A stretch of 64,000 nucleotides of DNA from NCBI GenBank assembly GCA_002284615.2, contig MU070221.1, forward strand, positions 17,034-81,033. Reading direction: 5' to 3'. This DNA is from Dunaliella salina. Taxonomy: Eukaryota > Chlorophyta > Chlorophyceae > Chlamydomonadales > Dunaliellaceae. Below the pieces are notes generated by a model that was given only the letters and a program-made list of their open reading frames with translations, was not told the origin of the DNA and searched no databases. The translations under genes were made by a program, and so were the position numbers. Of this stretch, positions 23,401-33,300 are shown piece after piece. Numbering within the stretch: position 1 is the first letter of the stretch; the number at the start of each line of letters is the position of its first letter.

Positions 23401-25019
23401 CGTGCATGCCAGCAAGTTTGGCCCCATAAAAAGCCCTGTAAAGTATTTGGATGCGGTTTGGCGATGTCATACCAACACATTTGCCTTGCGTATTGTATAT
23501 GCAAGCCATGTGCGCCGTGTATATTTCTGGGAGAATGAGGGGGGATGGAGTAGGAGGGGAATGGCTGTGGGATCCTGTGTCTGATGGTGCTGGATTAGGG
23601 GGTTGCTCATCCGTGTATTTTACAAGGTCAACCTCACGCAGCCAATATTCGCATGAGCTTGTACGTTTTATGTGTGCTTGAGGATAAGTGGGGTTTGTAT
23701 CAAACGTGATTTTGTTGCGCAGTTCTGTGTCCATTTTCTTCTGCCATACATTGGCTTCAGTAGGTTTTTCAGAGCCTTGTCTTTCCAGATTTGAGAGGGT
23801 AGAGTCTGCCGAGGGTGTTGAAAGGTTAGGCTCGCTTTGTTGTGCTTCAAACTTAAGCAAACGCTCTTTGAATTTAGGCCACGTCTCCTGTAAATCCTCT
23901 GATTCCCAAGAGGGTTTCCAAGTGACCTTCCAGAGTTCTTGCTTAGTCTGTCGCTCTCTATCAGTTTTTTGGGCATCATTTAGGCTTGCACAGGCGGGGC
24001 ATGCCCTTTTGTTAGCCGTTGCAATTCCTTGTCTTTGCTCATCCGAGTAGCATCCAAGTTCCTTCATGCATTCCCAATGGTACGTCCGGTGGCACACATC
24101 ACAAATATACATATCAGGAGATGGAGGATCAAAAGTTTCTGTTTCATAACTATGATGGTAATTGCATATTTGGCAGCAGGCGCACTCAATATCAGTGCGA
24201 GCTGCAGGTGAGACATCTTCATGTACAAGGTTAGCTTGTTTGAACAGTGGCAGGGCCCATGTTTCAATGATCATGGGTGCGTAATGGGTATGGTATTGTA
24301 CTTGAAGGTGGGTGGGGGAGTTTGGTTGCTCTTTCTTGTTGTCTGCATAGATTCTCCAATCATCTATGTGGGTAATATTTAAATCATGATAGAAGATAAA
24401 ACTGATAGCATGTAGCCTTTAGCCGCAGATAGCCACAGATAGCCGCAGATAGCCGCAAGAAGCCTTTAGCCAGCAGAGGAAAGCCTCGGTGCCCCAGGGG
24501 CCTGTGCAACAGAAAAGTAAAAGAAATGTCTTTGCAGGCCAGAGGCAGCGTGCACTCAGGGAAGGTCCCTAACCAGCAAGCTAGCAGGGGCCTCACCAAA
24601 GATCCCTCAAAATCTTCACCTGTGTAGGTGAATGGCTTGGATGCTCCCCCAATTGACAACTTCCGAGACCCAGTGGTTGATATCATCATTGAGCCAGTGC
24701 CTCTGGCCGTCCCAGTTTCCAAGGCAATGATGCTGTCAAAAGCAAAAGGTGATCAAAGCATGCGATCTTTTGCCCAACACGTGCAATCATAGTTTCATTG
24801 AGACTACCCCACACATGTTCAGGCTGGAGCAAGCTGCTTGGGTTCTGCTCTGGAGTCTGGGTTCCAATACTAAAATCAGAGGCATAGGCTTTGTATTCTC
24901 AGTTTCTTTGTATTCTCAGTTTCTGATCTTTGACCTTTTGTATAACATTGTGTAGACTCTGGGCTCCAGTCTGCAGTGGAGGAAACATCAAGTGACCAGC
25001 AGCTGTCACAGGCTGAGGT

Positions 25020-25080
<61 letters not shown>

Positions 25081-26615
25081 TCAGAGTGGGGGACTGAGCA
25101 ACAGGAGCTGACTGAGCAACAGCAGCAGCAGCAGCAGCAGGAAAAGCGCGAGGCAGAGAAAGAGGTTGAGGAGGTGCTAACTCACCCCGAAGAGGTTGAT
25201 GAGGTGTGTGTCACGTTTTTGAATGTGAAATCATCTGCTGGGCAATAACCTCCATGCTTACAGGAAAGCACTTAATGATGGGTTGTGCCATATATGAAAA
25301 ATAGGCTGATTTATCAGCAAGTGGCTTTCAGGGTTGGGGAAAGAAAACTGGATGCACTGCATAACTTCTGCGCTTCTCATGGAAGCCTGCACCCTCTCTT
25401 AGTCCAAGGCTACTATCTTGTGTGGCAAAGGACTCAGGACCTGATTTCAACATTGGCATTGTCAAGGGAGGACGGCAAAAGGAGTAGCCTAAGATGGGCT
25501 GAAGGCTTCTTTGTGCAAGGCTTCTGCTTTTTACTTTTACTTTTTTGATAGGCTTCAGTGGTTCAGGAGCTGCTATGTTGTTAAAAAAATTGTGCCATGG
25601 GACTTTTCGTTGCTGGCACAGTCTTTTTCACTGTCGAAGGAATGCAAGCTTGATGTCGTTTTTGGCAAAGGCGAATGAGGGTTGATGGCAGGGCTCAGCA
25701 ACGGTCGTGCCGGGTGACAAAGCATGTTCACTTTCCAAACCCCTTATCAGTTCTTGCACAACTGAGCAAAGACAAAGCAAGCAGCAAAGCATGTATCCAT
25801 ATCCTCTCACCTTAGCTCAGGAAAAATGCAACTAACTCTGAGCTGCACACACTTGCCACAGCAGAACCTCAAACTGTTTCTTCTCAATGAATGAAAGCAA
25901 TCAAATTTTAGGCCAAAGCCTAGACCTTGAACCAACCAATGTTTGTTTTCTAAAGTTTTTTCTGCAGTTGCGTGGCCAGGTTCCCTCAGCCAGGTGCTTC
26001 TAGTAACCCTCCAGATCCCCATAAGCCTGTCTCGACTGATTTCTTGAGGTGGAGGGGGCTCACGGCTCTGATGATGAGCCAATGTGTCTCCTTTTCCTTA
26101 ATTGATGTAAGGAAAGTTTCTCTTTCTTTTCTTTTTCTTTTTTTTCATGGTGCTTCAGGCAATATGTCTGCATATCCTTCCATGGATGAGCCGATGTTCT
26201 ACTGCTTATTGATGTTGTACCATTGTTCTCTTCAAATCACCTTGTATCTGTCGATGTTTCAAAAGTAGGCACTCACAAGAAAAAGGTCATTCCATACTCA
26301 TTGCTTGTAAAATGCTCAACATTTTTTTGAGGGTGCATGCAGAGGCGTGCTACATGCCATTTTGGCATACCCACATTGATCTAAGGCTGCTGGGATGCAC
26401 AATGATTCTGCCATTCATTTGTGCTCGGAATAACAATTGGATTTCAGGTTATTCAAGAGATGCAGGCACAACCATGGGGTGAAGATGTCAGCCCAGAGTA
26501 CGTTCACATGCTCGTGGATGTTGCCACTCACCCAGAGGAAGGTGCGGCGATCAAATCTCACAATGACCTCCACAAAAATTTCATTGATTGGTTGAAACTG
26601 ATCAGCAACCTCTGA
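19885..26615 (+). CDS. Multi-exon gene with Gln-rich exon, split by an intronic LINE
   Basis: Exons: about 19885-20004 (ends phase 0), 20182-20283 (102 nt, phase 0-0), 24628-24748 (121 nt, ends phase 1), 24977-25203 (starts with two bases, ends phase 0) and 26448-26615 (phase 0, ends TGA). Every junction agrees. Peptides include AEEHKTEEDHKEVEPLLPSN, then FRDPVVDIIIEPVPLAVPVS, a Gln run of about 20 residues followed by an acidic, probably coiled segment, and a C-terminus ending KNFIDWLKLISNL. The second intron contains the whole LINE-1 insertion (20775-24451), the fourth a LINE tail (25990-26146). The start codon was not located and the first exon's acceptor (19884) is the least certain part. 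The family is not recognised. Confidence 0.5.
20359..20470. repeat. (GT)n microsatellite
   Basis: About 110 bases of GT with one undetermined base at 20399, in the intron that also holds LINE-1. Confidence 0.97.
20902..22173 (-). pseudogene. LINE-1 RNase H end, CCHC knuckle and PD-(D/E)xK nuclease
   Basis: It begins with the last RNase H motif (KSHAGIAGNECADA, with the fourth acidic residue). A zinc knuckle follows (CPLPGCHHLDSSLHMLSGC, C-x4-C-x7-H-x4-C form). Then come QPDAILTTP and, about 70 residues on, HLIEIKFCEDTRP, the D...ExK arrangement of restriction-like nucleases. The protein ends PPDPH. In R2-like LINEs a CCHC knuckle precedes a restriction-like endonuclease in the same way; that this domain nicks the target is inference. 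A frameshift near 22173 separates it from the rest of RNase H. Confidence 0.8.
22170..22559 (-). pseudogene. LINE-1 RNase H domain, N-terminal part
   Basis: It shows WAYTDGS (first Asp), TRAELAAIAAA (Glu) and IASDS (second Asp), the first three acidic residues of an RNase H1-type active site. The fourth is in the next frame. RNase H here would degrade the RNA strand of the reverse-transcription hybrid. It is separated from the RT by the PHD and methyltransferase-like regions, whereas RNase H in most LINEs directly follows the RT part. Confidence 0.85.
22803..23249 (-). pseudogene. LINE-1 PCIF1-like methyltransferase domain
   Basis: Conserved with LINE-4 and LINE-5: DTLFGAMHN, GFSVCHPIYDE, ATATFMFLPAW, NPYSKLVTAYPHLCYNLG and WDLCIFAVWNTAA. 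The spacing (FG..., a GF/GSF-x-x-HP/NPP motif, a hydrophobic strand ending P-x-W, and a last strand before W-N) recalls PCIF1-type adenine N6 methyltransferases. The usual NPPF is replaced by CHPI, so activity is doubtful. It ends at a TGA where LINE-5 has an Arg codon, consistent with CGA to TGA. A frameshift near 23222 separates it from the PHD region. Confidence 0.55.
23210..24404 (-). pseudogene. LINE-1 PHD-finger region
   Basis: The frame is open back to the truncation point at about 24404. It contains PMIIETWALPLF, then a C4HC3 finger: CACCQIC, YICDVCHRTYHWECM (C-x2-C-x4-H-x2-C) and RACPACASL. This is the cysteine/histidine order of PHD fingers, which in other proteins read histone H3 tails. 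Downstream, MACIYNTQGKCVGM is shared with LINE-4 and LINE-5. A chromatin-targeting role in integration would be inference. Confidence 0.8.
24512..24610 (-). mobile_element. LINE tail fragment (CPDTN lineage)
   Basis: It resembles the complement of the tail of LINE-4/LINE-6 (GGCCAGAGGCAGCGTGCACTCAGGGAAGGTCC, GCTAGCAGGGGCCTCACC). It lies between LINE-1 and the exon at 24628. Confidence 0.6.
25019..25081 (+). repeat. (CAG)n inside an exon
   Basis: About 20 CAG codons in the Gln frame of the exon 24977-25203, with a second run of about 8 at 25119-25141. Confidence 0.95.
25990..26146 (+). mobile_element. LINE 3'-end fragment (CEDTRP lineage tail)
   Basis: It reads GGTGCTTCTAGTAACCCTCC, a GAGCCAATGTGTCTCCTTTT block and TTAATTGATGTAAGG, then a (TTTTC)n-like tail. 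Its 5' boundary falls at nearly the same place as in the fragments at 18003 and 60195. Confidence 0.75.
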
Positions 26616-26819
26616 TCAGCACATCTTTGATCATGAGTAACCAGCACATCTATATCATGGCAGTTGGTCTCCAAGGAGGGCTTCAACTGACTCTTAAGGT
26701 TAAAAAAACACTATGCAGGCAGGGAAGTAATCCCCTACAATCATAGGTGAAAAGGTGGCACTCTGGCTCGAAGGACTGTGAGTCTTTTTCACACACAACT
26801 CATAATTCCTCAGCTCAGT

Positions 26820-26965
26820 TTCTGGCTTTCGCCTAGGTTAGCTGTGTCAAGTGTAGGCTTGAGGGGGCGTGAGGGCCACTCAGATCCTAGCCAAAGTGAT
26901 TGCTTGGGAACCTTTCCTTAATGTGTGCGGCCTACATAGACTTCCCTTTTCTTTTCTCGTACCTC
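26820..26965 (+). mobile_element. LINE tail fragment (CPDTN lineage)
   Basis: It contains GCTGTGTCAAGTGTAGG, then CTTTCCTTAATGTGTGCGGC and CATAGACTTCCCTTTTCTTTTC, matching the 3' UTR of LINE-4. Confidence 0.7.
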
Positions 26966-26993
26966 TAGTGAGCAGCGTTGCCCATGCGCTGAC

Positions 26994-27264
26994 ATGATGA
27001 GTCAAAAGTTTCTATCCACATGCGCATCAATGGCACAGATTGTCGTTCAGCTTCCTAGAACTCAGGTCCAGGTGCCCAGGCCTCACCTCATGGCAGACAT
27101 TCAAGAAATCCAGCACCACCCAGAATTTCCTGTCTGCCTGTGCCACACATCTGCTCACAGTTTTGCATGGGCAATTTTTTCGGGAAGGGAAAAGGCCGGA
27201 CAGCTCCCAGGAAACTTCTCAACAGGATCAGAAAGGGCAGCAGCAGCAGCCGCAGGAGCATCAT

Positions 27265-27309
<45 letters not shown>

Positions 27310-30300
27310 CAGGAGCAGCAACAGCAGGAGCAGGAGCAGGAGCAGCAGCACAAAGCAAAGCAGCAGGATGGGCATCAGCAGCCAATAGGCGCAGCCAAAG
27401 TGGAAGGAAAGGAGCGGCAAACTAAAATGCAAGACACAGAGCTTGATGAAGTGCTGCAGCGCGCCAAGGACTTTGAGCAACACACTGGCATGACTTCACT
27501 GGACTTTATCCACAGCCTCAGTGAACCACATCTAGGTTAGTAGGGCTTCTGGGGGGGGGGGGGGGGGGGCGGTGTGCTGGGCGCGCAACTTCTGTAGAGA
27601 GCGGGAGAGGGAGAGTCCAGGTATTTAGGGGCATGCCATGGCAGTGGCGGACAAACTCCCTGATCCTCATTTGCTCTATTTCTGGCCAGCTGTGTCCAGT
27701 GTAGGTTTTGAGGACCCTTTGGTGAGACCCCTGGTAGCTTACTAGTGAGGAACCGTAATGCACACGGCCCCTGGCCTGCATACGCTTTTCTTTTTGGCAA
27801 GGGACAGACAATTCTAGAGGTTCTCATGTGCGCTGCAACAATCCTGTCCAGCTCATTGCACCATAGCCTCAAGCTGACGATTTTCAAGCCATTTCAGTCC
27901 CATGTTGCTTGTTACCATTCACAGAGAAAGCCATGGATCACCTTTTGTGCACAAATGACCTTCGGCAAGGAGCAAGGTGCTCCTTGACAATTGACTGTTG
28001 CTTTTTGAAGTTTTTGGCTGCCAACCAGATCACGAGCAAGAAGAGCTGCTTTGCCTTGAGGCTTATACCAAGGGGGTGATGGCCATACATGCATTTCCTG
28101 TTGGGAGTTGAAACATTATGCAATACTGAGCCGCCAGGGATTGGCAATACAATGGCATTAGCGGCTTGGGAAATTAGTGCTGCAGGCAATACATGAAATT
28201 ACTGCCTGAGACAGTGCACTTATTCATAAGTTCATGTTAGGCATGTTCATAACTTCATGCCTCGGGCTATTAATGCCTGGCATGTTTTCAAGGCCATGCC
28301 TCAGGCTATTAATGTCTATTAATGCCTGGCATGTTCATAAGCTCATGCCTCAGGCTATTAATGCCTAGACACCAGAGTGTGTGCCTAAGACAGAACACCA
28401 AATGTTTGCTCTGGGCTATCAGTGCATCAGGCATTGCCTCCAAAGCAGAGTGCAACGCTCTGACTGCCTTGGGTCCCATGCGAACAGTTGGTGGGAAATA
28501 CAGTGAGTGTCAGTGCTGACTGTTGAGTCTTTCCTTGAGTCTTTCCACGCAGGTTGCAGTCCAGCGTCATGTGAAAATACGATTCTATTCTCAGACGGCC
28601 TCATTGTTTCTTTGTGTTCTTGCGTCTGCTCTCTATTCTTTCTTTTCAGGAGCTACACCCTTTTCAGCTGATGCCCTACAGGGCATCGCCATGTCCTTGG
28701 GCACACGCAGACAAACAAACAAACAAACAAACAAACAAAAAGATTTCCGTGGTCTCTTGCAACCAGACAGGCATACTTCCACCCCTGCAGACCGGAGAAA
28801 AAGACTTCGTCTATGCAGCCTTACCCTCAACACACGCAGCCCCTGGCCTTTTTATTTTTTCTTCTTAACAGGCATGCCCCCATTCCCACAGGCTGTAGAG
28901 ACATGCTCTGTCTGAGCCTGTTTTTTCCTCGACTTTTTTTTCCAAACTCTACCAATCAGACCAGCTCTGCTTTTTATCAGCACAAGAAACAACCCCCCCC
29001 CCCCCTAATCTGAGCCTGAAAAAGATGGAAAAGAAAGTCTGTGGAGTCTGCTTACTCACACCTTCCTGCACCTGCTCATGATATCTGCCTGCCCCAGGGA
29101 CTCCTGAGGCACAAGTAGACCCCCCGGATCCTCTAGCACACCCAACAAGTGGTGCTGCTGAGGAATTACAAGACGTGTCGGAGGTAAAAATGGACCGGAG
29201 GTAGAAATGGTAAAAATGGAATGGTGCAAATTGGATGGCGTGTATTGGCTTATTGCAGGAGCAAGGCATTCAAGCGCTGGACCCCCTACCCTAGTTAGAG
29301 AACCTTTCTTTAATGCATGCGGCCTCAGGCCTGAGCAGGCCTGCCTGTCCTTTTCGTGTGTTAAAGGAGCAGCATACGCTGGTTAAGACAGTTACTCGAA
29401 CATGCTTGCAGCCAAGGTGCTTCTAGAGACCTAAATAGCATGGAAATCGAGGGTAGGTTACCTTCTGCCTTCCATTATGATTGCAGCAAAGCCAGGGCAT
29501 GGCCCAAGGCTTGCCTGATCTGAATGTACTATTTCCAGCTTCCTCTTGGGCTGAGCCTGATAGGTTGAGATTTTGGAAACTTTTGGTGGGATTCTAGCCA
29601 GCATGCCAGTTAGGGAACCTCACCTTGAAAAGAAAAGAAAAGAAAAACTACGTAGGCAGAGAAACTCTCCCAACATCAATTAAGGAACCTCCCCTTGATA
29701 ATGCGATCACGTGGAAACGCATGGTATTTTCTTTTTCCCTACCAATTCAAAACCCCTTTGATCTGTGTTGACACACAATAAATGAATGGAAATTAAAGGC
29801 AGCTTTCCACTGCATGGCCTAACCACGTGGACGTGAACAGTGCACTGGAGGGCAATCACATTTCATCCCAGCATTGCAAGGCTGAAAAGATAGCGTGCTC
29901 TGTTTGCTGCATGGTAAGAAGAAGAAAGAAAAGTCTACGCAAGCCAGCGGGCTCGTGCGCTTAGGGAAGTTCCTCCAACTGGAGAGCAAGAGGCATCACC
30001 AGAAGGCCCTCTGAGCATCACCAGAAGGCCCTCTGAGCATCACCAGAAGGCCCTCTGAGCATCACCAGAAGGCCCTCTGAGCATCACTAGAAGGCCCTCT
30101 GAGCATCACCAGAAGGCCCTCTGAGCATCACCAGAAGGCCCTCTGAGCATCACCAGAAGGCCCTCTGAGCATCACCAGAAGGCCCTCNTGAGCATCACCA
30201 GAAGGCCCTCTGAGCATCACCAGAAGGCCCTCTGAGCATCACCAGAAGGCCCTCTGAGCATCACCAGAAGGCCCTCTGAGCATTACCAGAAGGCCCTCTG

Positions 30301-33300
30301 AGCATCACCAGAAGGCCCTCCGGTCCTGCACTAGACACAGCTTGCTGGCTTGGGGAGAGCCAGAAACAGAGTTAATGAGGATCTTGGGGTTCGTCCGCCA
30401 TGCACCTGGATGCCCAGGCTCTCCTCCTCCTGTTATCCTCCGCCGTGCGCCCAGCAACCCCCCTCCCCTCTCCCAGCAGTCCCCTGAAAATGATGAAGAG
30501 CATACCTGGTGCTAATGATGGATGTCGATTGTTGGATGGCATGGCAAGTAAGATGTTTCACTAGTGATTCAGCTCTGTGCGTGGTAAGGTCCAGATGTAT
30601 AAGGGGTTTGATTGTGTATTCATTGTAAAGAGTGCCAGCCACACCAATGAAGAAGACATGCAGAGTCACTTCGTTATTTCTGTTTGGATTTCTTGGGCTA
30701 ACCAGATTTAAATCAGGTTACAGTGGGAGAATATTGAGCTTCTGCATGCTCTGAGTGATGATGGCGTTGGTGTCGTGACAGGATTTTAATTTAACAAGGT
30801 GGATGTCTTTGTGAAGATCAGGGATCTTAGAGGAATCAAGGTAGACTGGTCGGCCTGGCATAGGGCGCACAGAGATAGCATCTGGGCGGCTTTGGTGGCA
30901 GGCTGAAGAGCCATCACCATTAGGGAATACCCAGTCTGGAATTGCTCTTGATATGTTTTCAGGCATTGGTACTGATCCAGGAGTCTCTTGTTACTGCAGC
31001 CATTCATACCAATCAGGCATGAGCCATACCAGCCTTTACTGAGGGCTTTAACACAGAGACTAAGGCCTGCATGCTGTCTGTTGGTGTGCATCCCACTCAT
31101 TGTGGAGTCGGTACACCTGAGCAGTATGTGGTCAATGTTGTCTGCATCACCACAGAGTGGGCGTCTTACATAAGCATGATGAGTAGGATTCAGGGAGGAA
31201 CGGTGAGTTTGACACATTCCTACAACTGAAGAGGCAATTCCTCTCTGCCTTGACTTGATAAGAAGCAAAAGTTTGGGGTAACTACTCCCTAACTGAGCCT
31301 GCACAAACAATCACAGGGATTGCCTTCTGCAACGGTCAAAGCCAAGGAAAGGTATTTGCTGCTGGAGGCCCTGAGAGCAGAGATGGCTGAAGCGCGAGGC
31401 AACACCTACAAAGCAGCCAGCTTAATGATGGTACGCACACTTACCTAGCAGACACGGCTGTTGTGCGAGGCAGCGCTAGCAGAGCAGCCAGCTACATGAT
31501 TCTGTATGTGCTTACCTTGATTTTGCCTGATGGCGGGCATGCCTGCTGTGTGAGGCAACACTGCACCGCAGCCAGCTTTATGATGGTATGCATACTAGCA
31601 GAGGCGGCTCTTGTGCAAGGCAGCACCTGCAGAGCAGCCAGATGCATGATATTGAATATGCTCGCCTTGATCTTGCCTGATGGCAGGCATGCCTGCTGTG
31701 TGAGGCAACACTGCAACGCAGCGAGGTCAAGGGTGAATGCTCTCTTTCTGAAGATCACTTTCAAAGTTCACTGGCAATAAAGCTCATAAGAGGAATGATT
31801 GGTGCGACAGCTGCTGTGCTTGTCTTGCTGTGAAAGAGAAGGAGAAGAAAGAAGTGGCAGTACATAGCTGCCAGCAAGAACACAGGAAAAAGTCCTGTAA
31901 AAACTGGACATGCACGCAACAGTCTTTCTCCCCATGACCTTCCTTCTGTTCTTGCTAAAAAATAATAAATGTGCCTGAGGAGGCCTTGTTTGCCCTTTGC
32001 TTTTATTTTGCAGCATCTCAAGAAATTGCTAGGATCAATTGAAGCTACACAGAAGCACACAACAGGAAATCCCATTGTGTTGGAGTCCTTTCAGCAACAG
32101 CAGGTACGGTTGCACTTCCGAAACTTCGGAGCCGCAAAGACTTATTTTTCCCTTTTTTCTCTTGATCCACAGCAGAGGTGCCTTGCAAGAAAGGCATGAA
32201 ATAACTTCGCAGATTAAATCAATACATCTCTCTAGTGAGGCCTCTGCTAGCTTGCTAGCTTGTTAGTTAGGGGACCTTCCCTTAATGCGCGTGGCCTCTG
32301 GCTTGCGTAGATTTTCCTTTTTCTGTTCTTGACATACCAGGCTAGCCCAAAATGTAAGAATTGTACTTTTTCTAGAATCCCTGGCGCTGGCCCAGGTGGC
32401 AACCCTTGCTGCAACATTGCCTGACTGGATTTGAAAGAAGCGGACCTTGTACACCTGAATCTTCTGTCCCTATTTCCAGTCTGATGGCCCAGACCTAAAG
32501 GATGCTGTGAAATCTCGTTTGCAGAAGACGCAGGCATTGATCTCATGCATATAGGCAGCGCAGACCACTTGGTCCAGCATCCTGCCCAAGACTCGACCCT
32601 AGCGCCTCTTATCAAGCTACATGCCACAGCTTGGTTGAGCTTGGATAAGCTAAAAGCAACAGCTACACGATCAAGCTACATGCAACTCTTGCCACCCTGA
32701 TGCACTTTGGTCAAGCTACATACAACAGCTTGATCAAGCTTGAACAAGCTACAAAGGAAAAGGAAAAGGAAAAGAAAGAGCTACGCAAGGGGAACTGGGC
32801 CCCAAGCATCACGGGTGGGAACATCAAGGATAAGCCTGATCCTTTTCTCCATGATCATGAGTTCCTTCTTTTTCATGAACAGGCTAGCAGTCAGTTGGTT
32901 TGACTGGAGGCCTTCTTCCCCTTGTAAGTTTTCAACCTTTTCCTTCCCTGCTGCAGGTGTTGCGCTTGCTGAGCAAGTTAAGAAACGCCACTGATGCAGC
33001 CAGTGAGGGCATTGCTTCCACAAGTGGTGCATTCCAGTTCATGTACCAGGGTTATCCCACTCCTCAACTATCTAGTGTGCAGGTGCGTGTGGTTGCACGC
33101 TCTGTCTACTTTTCCTTAAACGCTATGGGAATGCTCTGTCTCCTTTTCCTTGAGCGCTCTAGAGGATCTGTCTCCTTTTCCTTAAATGCTTTGTCTCCTT
33201 GTCCTTGAACGTTCTGCCTCCTTTTCCTTGGACACTCTGCCCCCTTTTCTTTTCATGCACTGTCTTCTTTTCTTTGCACGCTCTGTCTCCTTTTCCTTGC

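Larger units (their letters stand above)
20775..24451 (-). mobile_element. LINE-1: 5'-truncated non-LTR retrotransposon (CEDTRP lineage)
   Basis: Minus-strand element flanked by an 11-bp direct repeat GCCGCAAGAAG (20764-20774 and 24452-24462), as expected for target-primed reverse transcription. Order in its own direction: conserved helical segment with PMIIETWALP, PHD finger, methyltransferase-like domain, RNase H, CCHC knuckle, PD-(D/E)xK nuclease, stop, 3' UTR, (AAAAG)n tail in complement. The RT and linker are missing by 5' truncation at about 24405. A short AGATAGCCGC repeat lies between the truncation point and the right duplication. At least two frameshifts and one nonsense codon disrupt the frame. 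It lies antisense in an intron of the host gene. Confidence 0.9.

Noticed and set aside
27155..27425. Poly-Ala and poly-Ser proteins over the CAG tract
   Set aside because: The Gln/His frame continues into ordinary sequence (LDEVLQRAKDFEQ) and is the better coding candidate.
29993..30322. CRISPR-like array
   Set aside because: The 22-bp units follow one another with no spacers, and the unit derives from a LINE 3' UTR in a eukaryotic genome.
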